A stretch of DNA of 64,000 nucleotides, taken from assembly GCF_900091515.1 (NCBI RefSeq), contig NZ_LT607410.1, positions 496,001 through 560,000 of the forward strand, given 5' to 3'. Of this stretch, positions 42,962-52,326 are shown piece after piece. Numbering within the stretch: the stretch's first letter is position 1; every line of letters begins with the position of its first letter. Both the position numbers and the translations under genes were made by a program. This DNA comes from Micromonospora purpureochromogenes (GTDB taxonomy: Bacteria; Actinomycetota; Actinomycetes; Mycobacteriales; Micromonosporaceae). The notes beneath the pieces are model-generated. The model did no database searches, had not been told where the DNA came from, and saw nothing but the letters and a program-made list of their open reading frames with translations.

Positions 42962-44770
42962 TCACTCGCCGGACAACCGGGCCGGGGGTGAGGTGGGGAA
43001 GGGCAGGCCCCCACCGCCGCCGGTGCCCGGGGTCGGCGTGGTGGCGCCGGGGGTCGGGGTGGGCGGGGTCGGCTCCTGGGTGGGCTCGGGGATGGACACC
43101 TCGATGGTGACCGTCTTGCCCTTGGCCAGGTTGGTCCCCGGACCCGGGCTCTGCCCGGTGACCTTGCCGGCGTCCGCCGCGGGCACCTCGTCGCCGTCCC
43201 GCACCCGCACCTGGTAGCCGGCGCTCTTCAGCTCGGCCCGGGCCTCGTCCTCGGTGAGGCCGATGACGCGCGGGACGTCGCCCACGTTGCCCTTCGAGAT
43301 GGTGACCGTGATCGTGGCGCCCTCGGCGACCTTCGTCCCCGACGGCGGGTTCACCTCGAGGACCAGGCCCTTCTCGCGTGGGCTGTCCTTCTCCTGGGGC
43401 TTGACCACGAAGCCGTCGGACTCCAACTGCTGCTTGACGCTCTCGTAGGTACCGCCCACCAGTCCGGCCGGGACCGCCTTGGTGCCCGGACCGCCGCACA
43501 TCCGGACGGTCACCTGGCGGTTCTCCTCCAGGCTGCTGCCGGCGGGCGGCGTCTGCTCGGCGACCGTGCCCTTCTTGCAGGTGGTGCTGAAGAGTTCGTC
43601 ACCCAGCCCCGGCACCAGACCCGCGTTGCGGATCTCGTTGAAGGCGGTGGCCTGGTCCTTGCCCGCCAGGTTCGGCACCTGGACCTTCTCGGGGTCGTCG
43701 TTCTGCAGCAGCAGCGCCGCCACCAGGGCGATCACCGCCAGCACGCCGACCGCGGCGAACGCGGCGATCACCCAGGCCGAGCTCTTGCGCCGACCCGGGT
43801 CGCCGACCCGCGCCGGGGCCTGCTGCCGGGTCTGCGCGCCGACTACCTGCGTCGGGTACCCACCGGCGGCCGGGGCGAGGTGCGCCGTCTCGTCCTGCGG
43901 CATGACCGGGGTGGCCAGCACCGGCCGGCCGGCGGCGGCCCGGAGCAGGTCGGCCCGCATCTCGCCGGCACTCTGGTAGCGGTTCAGCGGGTTCTTCGAC
44001 AGCGCCTTGAGCACGATCGCGTCGACCGCCGGGTTGACGTCCGGGTTGATGTCGCTCGGGGTCGGCGGGGCCTCCCGTACGTGCTGGTAGGCCACGCTCA
44101 CCGGGCTGTCCCCGACGAACGGCGGGTGCCCGCAGATCAGCTCGAAGAGCACGCAGCCGGCGGCGTAGACGTCGGAGCGGGCGTCCACGGACTCGCCGCG
44201 CGCCTGCTCCGGGGAGAGGTACTGCGCGGTGCCGATGACCGCGCTGGTCTGGGTCATCGTGGTCACGCCGCTGGCCAGCGCCCGGGCGATGCCGAAGTCC
44301 ATCACCTTGACCTGGCCGGTCTGGGTGAGCATCACGTTGCCCGGCTTGATGTCCCGGTGGATGATCCCGTGCCGGTGGCTGAACTCCAGCGCCGCGCACA
44401 TGTCGGCGCAGATCTCCAACGCCCGGCGCGGTTGGAGCCGGCTCTCGACGCCGAGGACCTCCTTCAGCGTGCGGCCGTTGACGAACTCCATCACGATGAA
44501 CGGGAGCGTCTCGCCGGTCGGGGCGGTCTCCTCGCCGGTGTCGTAGACGGCAACGATCGCCGGGTGGTTCAGCGAGGCGGCGTTCTGCGCCTCCCGACGG
44601 AACCGCATCTGGAAGGTGGCGTCCCGGGCCAGGTCGGTGCGGAGCATCTTGATCGCGACGTCCCGGCCCAGCCGGAGGTCACGACCACGGTGGACCTCCG
44701 CCATGCCGCCGTAGCCGAGCAGCTCGCCGACCTGGTACCTGCCACCGAGCAGGCGGGCCTGCGCTGTCAT
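42962..44770 (-). CDS. pknB: PASTA-domain Ser/Thr protein kinase PknB
   Basis: 602 residues. The kinase domain (~1-275) has the Gly-loop GYGGMAEV, Lys41 in VAIKML, HRDIKPGNVML with Asp140 and DFG at 158-160. Then come a juxtamembrane segment, a membrane helix (~335-357) and three outer PASTA domains (VQVPNLAGK, KAVPAGLVGGTYES, GDVPRVIGLTEDEA), then a Pro/Thr tail. PASTA domains sense muropeptides or lipid II; the kinase regulates cell-wall synthesis and division. Its ATG overlaps the pknA stop (ATGA). Confidence 0.95.
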   Translation of the reverse strand: MTAQARLLGGRYQVGELLGYGGMAEVHRGRDLRLGRDVAIKMLRTDLARDATFQMRFRREAQNAASLNHPAIVAVYDTGEETAPTGETLPFIVMEFVNGRTLKEVLGVESRLQPRRALEICADMCAALEFSHRHGIIHRDIKPGNVMLTQTGQVKVMDFGIARALASGVTTMTQTSAVIGTAQYLSPEQARGESVDARSDVYAAGCVLFELICGHPPFVGDSPVSVAYQHVREAPPTPSDINPDVNPAVDAIVLKALSKNPLNRYQSAGEMRADLLRAAAGRPVLATPVMPQDETAHLAPAAGGYPTQVVGAQTRQQAPARVGDPGRRKSSAWVIAAFAAVGVLAVIALVAALLLQNDDPEKVQVPNLAGKDQATAFNEIRNAGLVPGLGDELFSTTCKKGTVAEQTPPAGSSLEENRQVTVRMCGGPGTKAVPAGLVGGTYESVKQQLESDGFVVKPQEKDSPREKGLVLEVNPPSGTKVAEGATITVTISKGNVGDVPRVIGLTEDEARAELKSAGYQVRVRDGDEVPAADAGKVTGQSPGPGTNLAKGKTVTIEVSIPEPTQEPTPPTPTPGATTPTPGTGGGGGLPFPTSPPARLSGE

Positions 44771-46188
44771 CGCGTTCGTCGTCCTTCGCTCGTCGTCGTC
44801 TCGCCGCCACCCGGTCGAAGCCGTTCCACCCGACGGTACGGCTTCTGGGCCAGATCGTCGCGTCCGTACGCGCTCACCGCGCCGGACGTCACGCTCAGCG
44901 GGCCGGATGCGCCGGGGTCACCGGTCAGCGCGTCCTGCCGCGCCCTGTAGGAAATCACGCCGGAGCAGACCAGGACCAGTACGGCCAGCAGGATGGCCAC
45001 GGTCACCATGCCTGACCTGGAACGGCGCGGCGGAGCGGCAGCCGGGACCGGCTGCCGGGCGTACCCGACGGGGCGGTCGGACCGGGTGGGAGCCGACGAC
45101 ACGACCCCGCGCGGTGGCGCGGGCTGCGCGACCGGCGGCCGGGACTGCGGCGCGGCCGGCGAACGCTGCGCCGCGGCGGGCGGCTGCGGCTGCCGCGCGG
45201 CGACCGGCGGGCGGGCCTGCCCGGCGGCCGCCGGGCGGGGCTGCTGGGCCAGCGCGGGCGGCCGGTGCTGCTGGCGGGCGGCCGGCACCTGGGCGCGGGC
45301 CACCGGGGCGGCCGGGGAGGCGGGTGCCCCGGAGACCGGGCCGGCGTGTCCACCGGACCGGGCCTGCTGGGACAGCGCGAGCTTCGCCTGCCTGGCCACC
45401 GAGGCCAGCGCGGCGGCGCTGGGCCACCGGGCCGCGGGATCCTTCGCCAGGGCCCGCTCCACGATCGCCCGGACCTGCGGCGGGATGTCGCCGGGCAGCG
45501 GCCGGGGTGCCTCCCGGACGTGCTTCATCGCGATCTCGAGCGGGTTGTCCCCGTCGAACGGACGCCGGCCGGCAAGGCACTGGTACGCCACCACGCCGAG
45601 CGCGTACACGTCGGAGGCGGGGGTGGCGACCGCGCCGGTGGCCTGCTCCGGGGAGATGTACGAGGCGGTGCCGAGCACCGAGCCGGCGGCCGTGAGCTGA
45701 CCGACCAGGTCGGAGCGGGCGATGCCGAAGTCGGTCAGCACCAGCGTCCCGTTCGGCCGGACCAGCAGGTTGCCCGGCTTCACGTCCCGGTGCACGATGC
45801 CCTTCTCGTGGGCGGCGTGCAGCGCGTCGGCCGCCTGGGCGACCAGTGCCATCGTCCGGGCCGGGGTGAGCCGGCCGACCCGGCTCAGCGTCGCCGACAG
45901 CGCGTCGCCCTCGACGTACTCCATGATCAGGAAGGCGATCTGCTGGTCGCTGCCGAAGTCGTAGACGTCGACCACGCCCGGGTGGTTGATGGTGGCCATG
46001 GTCCGCGCCTCGCCCCGGAACCGCTCGGCGAAACCGGGATCGTCCAGCAGCGCCGGGAGCAGGCTCTTCACCGCCACCGTACGGCCCAGCACCTGGTCGG
46101 TGCCGCGCCAGACGTCGCCCATGCCACCGCTGGCGATCCGCTCGTCAAGACGGTAGCGGTTGCCGAGCTGGACGCCGGGGTGAAGCAT
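44767..46188 (-). CDS. pknA: Ser/Thr protein kinase PknA
   Basis: About 473 residues from ATG 46188. Kinase motifs: ASGGMGDVWRG, Lys41 in VAVKSL, HRDVKPGNLLV, DFGIARSD and SPEQATG. A long Ala/Pro/Gln-rich linker (~285-405) precedes a single membrane helix (VTVAILLAVLVLVCSGVI) and a short outer tail without PASTA domains. PknA phosphorylates division and envelope proteins together with PknB. The ATG lies one base after the pbpA stop, so translation is coupled. Confidence 0.94.
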   Translation of the reverse strand: MLHPGVQLGNRYRLDERIASGGMGDVWRGTDQVLGRTVAVKSLLPALLDDPGFAERFRGEARTMATINHPGVVDVYDFGSDQQIAFLIMEYVEGDALSATLSRVGRLTPARTMALVAQAADALHAAHEKGIVHRDVKPGNLLVRPNGTLVLTDFGIARSDLVGQLTAAGSVLGTASYISPEQATGAVATPASDVYALGVVAYQCLAGRRPFDGDNPLEIAMKHVREAPRPLPGDIPPQVRAIVERALAKDPAARWPSAAALASVARQAKLALSQQARSGGHAGPVSGAPASPAAPVARAQVPAARQQHRPPALAQQPRPAAAGQARPPVAARQPQPPAAAQRSPAAPQSRPPVAQPAPPRGVVSSAPTRSDRPVGYARQPVPAAAPPRRSRSGMVTVAILLAVLVLVCSGVISYRARQDALTGDPGASGPLSVTSGAVSAYGRDDLAQKPYRRVERLRPGGGETTTSEGRRTR

Positions 46189-46189
46189 G

Positions 46190-47695
46190 TCAGCGGCCCC
46201 CGGAGTCGGCGATGGCCGCCTGCATGATCCGGCCACCGATCCGGGCCGCCTCGGAGCTGCCGCCGCTGCCGGCCTCCTCCAGCACCACGCAGACCGCGGA
46301 GACCGGAGTGCCGTTCTTGTCGAGGGCGAACCCGATGAACCAGCCGTGGTCGGGCGTCTGCGGGCCGGACTGGGCGGTGCCGGTCTTGCCGCCGACCGTG
46401 TAGCCGTCGATCTGCGCCTTGTTGCCGGTGCCGTCCTCGACCACGGCGACCATCATCTCCCGCAGGTCGGCGGCGACCGTGCCGTCAACCGGCTGGCGCA
46501 GCTCGCGGGACTTGGCGGTGTAGTAGCTGGTGGTGCGGTCCGGCGCGAGGAGCTGCTTGACCAGGTACGGCCGCATCTGTTTGCCACCGTTGGCGACCGT
46601 GCCGGCGATCAGCGCGCCCTGCAGCGGGGTCATCTTGACGTCGCGCTGCCCGATGGAGGACTGGGCCAGCGCGGCCGGGTCGGTGCCGCCGCCGGGGGCC
46701 TCCATCGCGCCGGTCCGGCTCGGCGCGACGGTGAGGCCGTCCTCGCCGAGCTGGCCGACGGTGAGGTCGTCCTGCTCGAAGCCGAACTGGCGGGCCTTCT
46801 CCTTGACGGTGTCCGCGCCGAGCTTCACGCCGAGCTGGGCGAAGCCGGTGTTGCACGACTCCCGGACCGCCTCGATCAGGCTGACCTGTGGCTCCGGGCA
46901 GATCGACTGGGCGGCGTTGCGGATCGGGGAGCCCGAGGTGGGCGGGGTCCAGCTCGCCCCGGCCGGGATCTGGGTGTTCTTGCCGACCCCGTTCTCCAGC
47001 GCCGCGGCGGCGACGACGATCTTGAAGGTGGAGCCGGGCGGCAGCGTCTCGGCGAGCGCCCGGTTCTTCAGCGGGCCGTCCGGGTCCTGCTCCAGCCGGT
47101 TGTACGCGGCGGAGGCCGCGTTCGTGTCGTGGTCGGCCAGCGGGTTCGGGTCGAAGCTGGGCATCGAGACGAGCGCCTGCACCGCCCCGGTATGCGGGTC
47201 GATGGCGATCGCCGCGCCCTTCTTCGCCCCGTTGTTGTTGTTGCGCAGCTGCTCGTACGCGGTGTCCTGGGCGCGCTTGGAGAGGGTGAGCAGCACGTTG
47301 CCGCCACCGGTCTCGTCGCCGGTGAACATGTCCTTGATCCGGTTCGCGATCAGCGCGTCGCTGGTGCCGGCCAGGAATTCGTTCTCCACCCGCTCGATGC
47401 CGGTGTCCGCGAGGTTGACCGGCTTGTAGCCGAGCACGTGCGCATACTTCGCCCCGCCGGGGTAGCTGCGCAGGAACTTCAGCTTGCCGCTGGTCTCCTT
47501 GCTGGTGGCGAAGGCGGTGCCGCCGGCCTCGATGTTGCCGCGCCGGCGCTCGTACTCGGCCACCTGGACCCGGCCGTTGTAGTCGCTGTTGCGGTATTCG
47601 TCGGCCTTGTAGGCCTGGATCCAGTTCAGGTTCGCGAAGAGCAGACCGAACAGGATCATGACGACGACGCCGACGCGGCGCAGGGGTGCGTTCAC
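46190..47695 (-). CDS. pbpA: Penicillin-binding protein PbpA (class B transpeptidase)
   Basis: 501 residues. An N-terminal membrane anchor (VGVVVMILFGLLFANLNW) is followed by the dimerisation domain (RGNIEAGGTAFATS) and the transpeptidase domain with the three active-site motifs: PGSTFKIVV, ESCNTGFA and GGKTGTAQ. It cross-links peptidoglycan together with RodA. GTG 47695 overlaps the rodA stop in a GTGA arrangement. Confidence 0.94.
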   Translation of the reverse strand: MNAPLRRVGVVVMILFGLLFANLNWIQAYKADEYRNSDYNGRVQVAEYERRRGNIEAGGTAFATSKETSGKLKFLRSYPGGAKYAHVLGYKPVNLADTGIERVENEFLAGTSDALIANRIKDMFTGDETGGGNVLLTLSKRAQDTAYEQLRNNNNGAKKGAAIAIDPHTGAVQALVSMPSFDPNPLADHDTNAASAAYNRLEQDPDGPLKNRALAETLPPGSTFKIVVAAAALENGVGKNTQIPAGASWTPPTSGSPIRNAAQSICPEPQVSLIEAVRESCNTGFAQLGVKLGADTVKEKARQFGFEQDDLTVGQLGEDGLTVAPSRTGAMEAPGGGTDPAALAQSSIGQRDVKMTPLQGALIAGTVANGGKQMRPYLVKQLLAPDRTTSYYTAKSRELRQPVDGTVAADLREMMVAVVEDGTGNKAQIDGYTVGGKTGTAQSGPQTPDHGWFIGFALDKNGTPVSAVCVVLEEAGSGGSSEAARIGGRIMQAAIADSGGR

Positions 47696-49182
47696 GGCCG
47701 GATCACCTCCGTGGGAGCACCGTGCAGCTGCTCCGGCGCGCCGCCGGCGGGCCGGGCCGCCGGCCCGGAGCCCTGGGTCACCGGGCGGCGGGCCGCGTCG
47801 GAGATCCGCAGCAGCACCGCGATGAGCAGCCAGTTGGCCATCAGCGAGGAACCACCGGCGGAGAGGAACGGCGTGGTCTGACCGGTCAGCGGGATGAGCT
47901 TGCTGATCCCGCCGACGATCACGAAGACCTGGAGCCCGAGGGTGAAGGCGAGACCGCCGGCCACCAGCTTGCCGAACGAGTCCCGGACGGCGAGCCCGGC
48001 CCGCAGCCCCCGCTCGACGATCAGCAGGTAGGTCACCAGCAACGCGGTGAGCCCGAACAGGCCGATCTCCTCGCCGATGCCGGCGAAGATGAAGTCGTTC
48101 TGCACCTCGGGGATCTCCAGCGGCTCGCCGGCACCCGGGCCGGTGCCGAAGAGGCCGCCGCTGCCCAGTCCGAGCAGGCCCTGCACCAGCTGGTAACCCC
48201 GGTCGTACGGCTCCGCGAACGGGTCCAGCCAGATCTCCGCTCGGGTGTAGAAGTTGGCGAACGGCCCGCCGACGGTGCCACCCAGGACGTACGCGAGGTA
48301 GGCGCCGCCGAAGAAGAGGACCAGACCGATCAGCAGCCAGCTGACCCGTTCGGTGGCGATGTAGAGCGTCACCACGAACATGCCGAAGTACAGCAGCGAG
48401 GTGCCGAGGTCCTTCTCGAAGACCAGGACCAGGAGGCTGATCAGCCACACCACGACCACCGGGCCGAGGTCCCGGCCGCGGGGGAAGTCGATGCCGAGGA
48501 TCCGGCGGCTGGCCAGCGAGAGCACCTCGCGCTTGCGGACCAGGTAGTAGGCGAAGAAGACCAGCAGGGCCAGCTTCGCGAACTCACCGGGCTGGATGGA
48601 GAAGCCGCCGACCCGGATCCAGAGCTTGGCCCCGTTGATCTCGGAGAACCGGCCGGGCAGCACCGCCGGGATCATCACCAGCACGATGCCGGCCAGGCCC
48701 AGGGTGTACGCGTACCGGGAGACCGAGCGGTGGTCGCGCATCAGGACGAGCAGCCCGGCGGCGAGGACCACCGCGGCGAGCGTCCAGGCGAGCTGGCGAC
48801 CGCCGGTGCCGGCGAAGACGGCCAGCGTCTCCCGCTCGACCGGCGCCGCCTTGCCCAGGTCGAGCCGGCGCAGGAAGCCGACCCCGATCCCGTTGAGCAG
48901 GGCGACCGCCGGCAGCAGGGCCGGATCGGCGAACGGCGCGAGCCACCGGATGACCAGGTGCATGCCGAGGAAGACCACGCCCAGCGCCGCCGCCGGCATC
49001 CAGAAGTCCGGGGTGACCGTGTCGAGCATGTTCGCCTCGACGATCGCCCCGTACGCCGCCACCAGCACCAGGGCCAGCAGCAGCAGGGAGAGTTCCGCGT
49101 TGCGCCGGGACCGGGCCAGGCGCACACCGGCAGCCTCGCCCGTCGTGGCGGGCGAGACTGCCGGTGTGGCGGCTGCGGTCAC
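47692..49182 (-). CDS. rodA: RodA/FtsW/SpoVE family peptidoglycan glycosyltransferase
   Basis: 496 residues with about twelve membrane helices. SEDS signatures: NGAKLWIRVGGFSIQPGEFAKLALLVFFAYYL, FEKDLGTSLLYFG, AYLAYVLGG, YQLVQGLLGLGSGGLFGTGPG, NDFIFAGIGEEIGLFG and QTTPFLSAGGSSLMANWLLIAVLLRIS. It polymerises lipid II into glycan strands. It overlaps pbpA, its cognate transpeptidase. GTG 49182 has GAGGAT upstream. The usual pknAB operon order is kept. Confidence 0.94.
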   Translation of the reverse strand: MTAAATPAVSPATTGEAAGVRLARSRRNAELSLLLLALVLVAAYGAIVEANMLDTVTPDFWMPAAALGVVFLGMHLVIRWLAPFADPALLPAVALLNGIGVGFLRRLDLGKAAPVERETLAVFAGTGGRQLAWTLAAVVLAAGLLVLMRDHRSVSRYAYTLGLAGIVLVMIPAVLPGRFSEINGAKLWIRVGGFSIQPGEFAKLALLVFFAYYLVRKREVLSLASRRILGIDFPRGRDLGPVVVVWLISLLVLVFEKDLGTSLLYFGMFVVTLYIATERVSWLLIGLVLFFGGAYLAYVLGGTVGGPFANFYTRAEIWLDPFAEPYDRGYQLVQGLLGLGSGGLFGTGPGAGEPLEIPEVQNDFIFAGIGEEIGLFGLTALLVTYLLIVERGLRAGLAVRDSFGKLVAGGLAFTLGLQVFVIVGGISKLIPLTGQTTPFLSAGGSSLMANWLLIAVLLRISDAARRPVTQGSGPAARPAGGAPEQLHGAPTEVIRP

Positions 49183-49211
49183 GGATCGATCCTCGGGCTC
49201 TCAGCCGACGT

Positions 49212-50627
49212 TCACTCGGTCGACCGGCAGCCCGCCGGATCCACGACCGGCGGTACCGGATCGGAGGCCGGGGCGTCGGGCGTGGTGGTCGGGGCGGGAG
49301 TGACGGTGCCGGCCGGAGGGCGGCTGGCGGTCGGGGTGGGCGCGGCGGGGCTGCCGGTCGGCGCGACCGGGGAGGCGCTCGCCGCCACGGTCGGGCTCGG
49401 CGGACAGATCGGCTTCAGGTTGGGATTTGCCGGGTCGTCGCTGGTCAGCTCGGCCAGCCGGCGGGCCGCATCCGGCTCGCTCTTGGCCTGGATGCCCTGC
49501 TTGACCTGCTCCTGCGCGGCGAGCGTGAGGTCGTCCAGCTTTGCCTGGCTGGTCGAGTGCACGCTGGAGAGGTCGAGCCCGGCGACCTGGCCGGGAACGC
49601 CGCGGAAAACCGCGAGCTGCCCCTGCTCGGTCGCCCCGACGTAGTACTGCCGCTGCGTGTAGCTCCAGCCGGCGAAGAGACCGCCGCCCAGGATCACCAG
49701 CAGCGCCACCAGCATCGCCACGGTACGCAGTGGCCGGCGGCGCCGCTCGGGCTCGTCGTCCCGGTTGGCGGCCGGGTCCTCCGGCACCGGGGGACGCGGC
49801 GCGGAGAGCGCCGAGGCGCGGGCGGCCGGGGTGGAGACGTCGGCCGAGGTGGCCATGCCCCGATCCCGGGACGCGGCACCGCCGACGATCGGGCTCGCCT
49901 CGACGATGTCCTGGTCGGTGGCGTCCGCGATGATCACGGTGATGTTGTCCGGGCCGCCACCGCGCAGCGCGAGCTGCACCAGCCGCTCGACGCACTGCTG
50001 CGGGTCGGTGTACTCCCGCATGGTGTCGGCGATGGTGTCCGCGCTGACCACGCCGGAGAGCCCGTCGCTGCAGATCAGGTAGCGGTCACCGGGCAGCACC
50101 TGGCGGACGCTGTACTCCGGGTCGATGTCGCGACCGTCCAGGGCGCGGGTGAGCAGCGAGCGCTGGGGGTGGCTGCTCGCCTCCTCCGCGCTGATCCGGC
50201 CCTCGTCCACGAGCATCTGGACGTAGGTGTCGTCCTTGGTGATCTGCGCGAACTCACCGTTGCGCAGGAGATAGGCCCGCGAGTCACCGATGTGGACCAT
50301 TCCGAGCTTGCTGCCGGAGAAGAGGGTCGCGGTGAGCGTGGTGCCCATCCCCTCCAGCTGCGGATTGGCGTCCACGGTGTCGCGGAGCTGCTGGTTGGCG
50401 GTGCCCACAGCCGAGCGCAGCGCGTCGACGAGGGCGTCCCCTGGGACGTCCTCGTCGAGCGGCGCCATGGCACCGATGACGATGTTGCTGGCGACGTCAC
50501 CGGCGGCCATGCCGCCCATGCCGTCGGCGACGGCGAGAAGCCGCGGCCCGGCGTAGACGGAATCCTGGTTTCCGTCTCGGATCAGACCGCGGTCGCTGTG
50601 GGCCGCATAGCGCAGGGTCAGAGTCAT
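49212..50627 (-). CDS. pstP: PP2C family Ser/Thr phosphatase PstP
   Basis: 471 residues. The cytoplasmic PP2C domain (~1-235) has the metal-binding motifs SDRGLIRDGNQDS, AVADGMGG, VHIGDSRAYLL, ICSDGLSGVV and GGPDNITVII. A linker and a membrane helix follow (VAMLVALLVILGGGLFAGW), then an outer domain with a Pro/Thr/Ala tail. It removes phosphate from PknA, PknB and their substrates. It overlaps fhaB by four bases. Confidence 0.94.
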   Translation of the reverse strand: MTLTLRYAAHSDRGLIRDGNQDSVYAGPRLLAVADGMGGMAAGDVASNIVIGAMAPLDEDVPGDALVDALRSAVGTANQQLRDTVDANPQLEGMGTTLTATLFSGSKLGMVHIGDSRAYLLRNGEFAQITKDDTYVQMLVDEGRISAEEASSHPQRSLLTRALDGRDIDPEYSVRQVLPGDRYLICSDGLSGVVSADTIADTMREYTDPQQCVERLVQLALRGGGPDNITVIIADATDQDIVEASPIVGGAASRDRGMATSADVSTPAARASALSAPRPPVPEDPAANRDDEPERRRRPLRTVAMLVALLVILGGGLFAGWSYTQRQYYVGATEQGQLAVFRGVPGQVAGLDLSSVHSTSQAKLDDLTLAAQEQVKQGIQAKSEPDAARRLAELTSDDPANPNLKPICPPSPTVAASASPVAPTGSPAAPTPTASRPPAGTVTPAPTTTPDAPASDPVPPVVDPAGCRSTE

Positions 50628-51109
50628 GGCCGTAATTCGAGAGAAGTGCGGCCGATCCGGATCGGCACGCCGAGGGGGACGGGGGTTGGTCCGGTGACCT
50701 TAGCGCGATCCAGGTAGGTGCCGTTAGTCGAGCCGAGGTCCTCGACGAACCACTGCCCTTCGCGCGGCACGAGCCGGGCGTGCCGCGCGGAGGCGTAGTC
50801 GTCGGTGATGACGAGGGTGGAGTCCTCGGCGCGTCCGATGGTGATCTGGGCTTCGCCGAGGGTGATCCGGGTGCCGGCCAGCTGGCCGGCGGTGACCACC
50901 AGCTGGTGTGCTGCCCTGCCCCGCTTCACCTTCGCCGGCTTCGCCGCCTGCCCGGTGGAGGCGCCCACCGCGCGCGGCGCGGCCACCAGCCGGCCCGATC
51001 GGGCTCCTGCGAAGAGGTCGCGGCGGATCACGCCGACCACCGTGAACACGAAGATCCACAGCAGGATGAGGAACCCGAACCGGGCGACGGTGATGACGAG
51101 CTCCGGCAA
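50624..51109 (-). CDS. fhaB: FHA domain protein FhaB (FipA-like)
   Basis: 161 residues. One N-terminal membrane helix (FGFLILLWIFVFTVVGVI), a short linker, and a C-terminal FHA domain with ITIGRAEDSTLVITDDYASARHARL and DLGSTNGTYLDRAKV. These motifs bind phosphothreonine. In mycobacteria FhaB/FipA links PknA signalling to the divisome. Its ATG is six bases from fhaA and its stop overlaps pstP. Confidence 0.93.
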   Translation of the reverse strand: MPELVITVARFGFLILLWIFVFTVVGVIRRDLFAGARSGRLVAAPRAVGASTGQAAKPAKVKRGRAAHQLVVTAGQLAGTRITLGEAQITIGRAEDSTLVITDDYASARHARLVPREGQWFVEDLGSTNGTYLDRAKVTGPTPVPLGVPIRIGRTSLELRP

Positions 51110-51115
51110 GGCGGG

Positions 51116-51883
51116 TCAGCCGTCCACGCGGAAGGTCAGGGTGGTCGTGCCGAGCTGGATCATGTCGCCGGGGTTGAGGGCGACCGCGGACACACGCTGG
51201 CCGTTGACCATCGTGCCGTTGGTCGACCCGAGGTCGGTCAGCACGACCTGGCCGCCGTCGAAGTCCAGCCGGGCGTGTCGCCGGGAGATCCCGACGTCCG
51301 GCAGGCGCAGGTTGGCCTGGTCGCCGCGACCGATCACCGTCGACCCCATCTGGAGCGGGTAGGTGCGGCCGTCGCCGGAGACCAGCCGGACGTTGCGGGC
51401 GCCGCCGCCGTGTCCCGGCGGCGGGCCGTAGCCGCCGCCCTGGTCGTACGCGGGGTACGCCGGCGGGCCGGCGTCGTAGCCACCGGGCGCGGAGACCGGG
51501 GCGACCTCGCCACCGGTGTAGACCTCGGCGGTGACCCGGAACATGCCGGTGTCCAGTCCCTCGCCGCGCTCGATCTCGACGATCACGTCGCCGTAGACCG
51601 TCCACGCCTGCTCGCCGATGAACTCCGCCTGCGACTGGGCCAGTTCCTGGGCCAGCGCGGCGGCGTACGGCGCCAGCCGACTGTGGTCGTACGGCGAGAG
51701 ATCGATCACGTAGCGGTTGGGCACCAACGTGCGCCCACCAGCCAGGATGGCCTTGTGCGCCTCGGCCTCCCGCTGCATGGCGTTGAGGATCTCCACGGGG
51801 TGGACCACCCCTTTGAAGACCTTGGCGAAGGCCCCCTCGACCAGGCCTTCCAGACGCTTCTCGAAGCGTTGCAGCACGCTCAC
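51116..51883 (-). CDS. fhaA: FHA domain protein FhaA (DUF3662 + FHA)
   Basis: 255 residues from GTG 51883, with GGAGGAG upstream. The N-terminal DUF3662 domain reads VLQRFEKRLEGLVEGAFAKVFKG and LVPNRYVIDLSPYDHSRL; a Gly/Pro/Tyr-rich linker follows; the FHA domain has STVIGRGDQANLRLPDVGISRRHARL and DLGSTNGTMVNGQRV. In mycobacteria FhaA binds phosphorylated pseudokinase MviN and restrains wall synthesis. First gene of the seven-gene operon reading fhaA to pknB. An upstream in-frame extension to 52129 is not credible. Confidence 0.93.
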   Translation of the reverse strand: MSVLQRFEKRLEGLVEGAFAKVFKGVVHPVEILNAMQREAEAHKAILAGGRTLVPNRYVIDLSPYDHSRLAPYAAALAQELAQSQAEFIGEQAWTVYGDVIVEIERGEGLDTGMFRVTAEVYTGGEVAPVSAPGGYDAGPPAYPAYDQGGGYGPPPGHGGGARNVRLVSGDGRTYPLQMGSTVIGRGDQANLRLPDVGISRRHARLDFDGGQVVLTDLGSTNGTMVNGQRVSAVALNPGDMIQLGTTTLTFRVDG

Positions 51884-52085
51884 CGGCTCCTCCTCGGGTC
51901 CCGAGGACATGATGGTATCCGGACAGCGCGCATGCGGCTCGCGCGCCGCTCGGCGGGCACGTGCCGGCCCGTTCGGAAGGGGCCCTCCAGGCGTGCTAAT
52001 GTTTCGTCCGCCGAGGCGGTGACTGCTCCACGGAGCGTAGCCAGTCGAGGCGATGACGCAGGACACGTAGGATGTCCCGGGCCCG

Positions 52086-52117
52086 TTGGCGACAGCGGGA
52101 TCGGCGCCAGCTAGAGT
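52086..52117 (+). promoter_or_regulatory. Possible promoter of tRNA-Leu
   Basis: TTGGCG at 52086-52091 and TAGAGT at 52112-52117, about 18 bases before the tRNA. Spacing of 20 is long, so support is weak. Confidence 0.3.
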
Positions 52118-52134
52118 GTTCGTGGTCAAGCCAC

Positions 52135-52220
52135 GGGGATGTGGCGGAATGGCAGACGCGCACGGTTCAGGTCCGTGTGTCCGAAAGGACGTGGGGGTTC
52201 AACTCCCCCCATCCCCACCA
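52135..52220 (+). tRNA. tRNA-Leu(CAG)
   Basis: 86 nt including CCA. Acceptor GGGGATG pairs with CATCCCC; anticodon arm CACGG-TTCAGGT-CCGTG gives CAG; a long variable arm (class II, GTCCGAAAGGAC) and T arm GGGGG-TTCAACT-CCCCC follow. Intact. Confidence 0.95.
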
Positions 52221-52326
52221 CAGACAAGGGCTCCGCAGCATGCGGGGCCCTTCCGTCATATCGGGGCGTGCCGGACGTCACGCTATGCTCCGATGGTCTC
52301 TGCCTCCGAAAGACCAGGAGTGGCGT

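Noticed and set aside
46190..48448. A 752-residue frame covering pbpA and part of rodA
   Set aside because: The extension is a shadow of rodA on the same strand. The true pbpA start is GTG 47695, overlapping the rodA stop.
51884..52129. N-terminal extension of FhaA
   Set aside because: Poor composition and no family match. GTG 51883 has a good ribosome site and begins at the conserved DUF3662 sequence.
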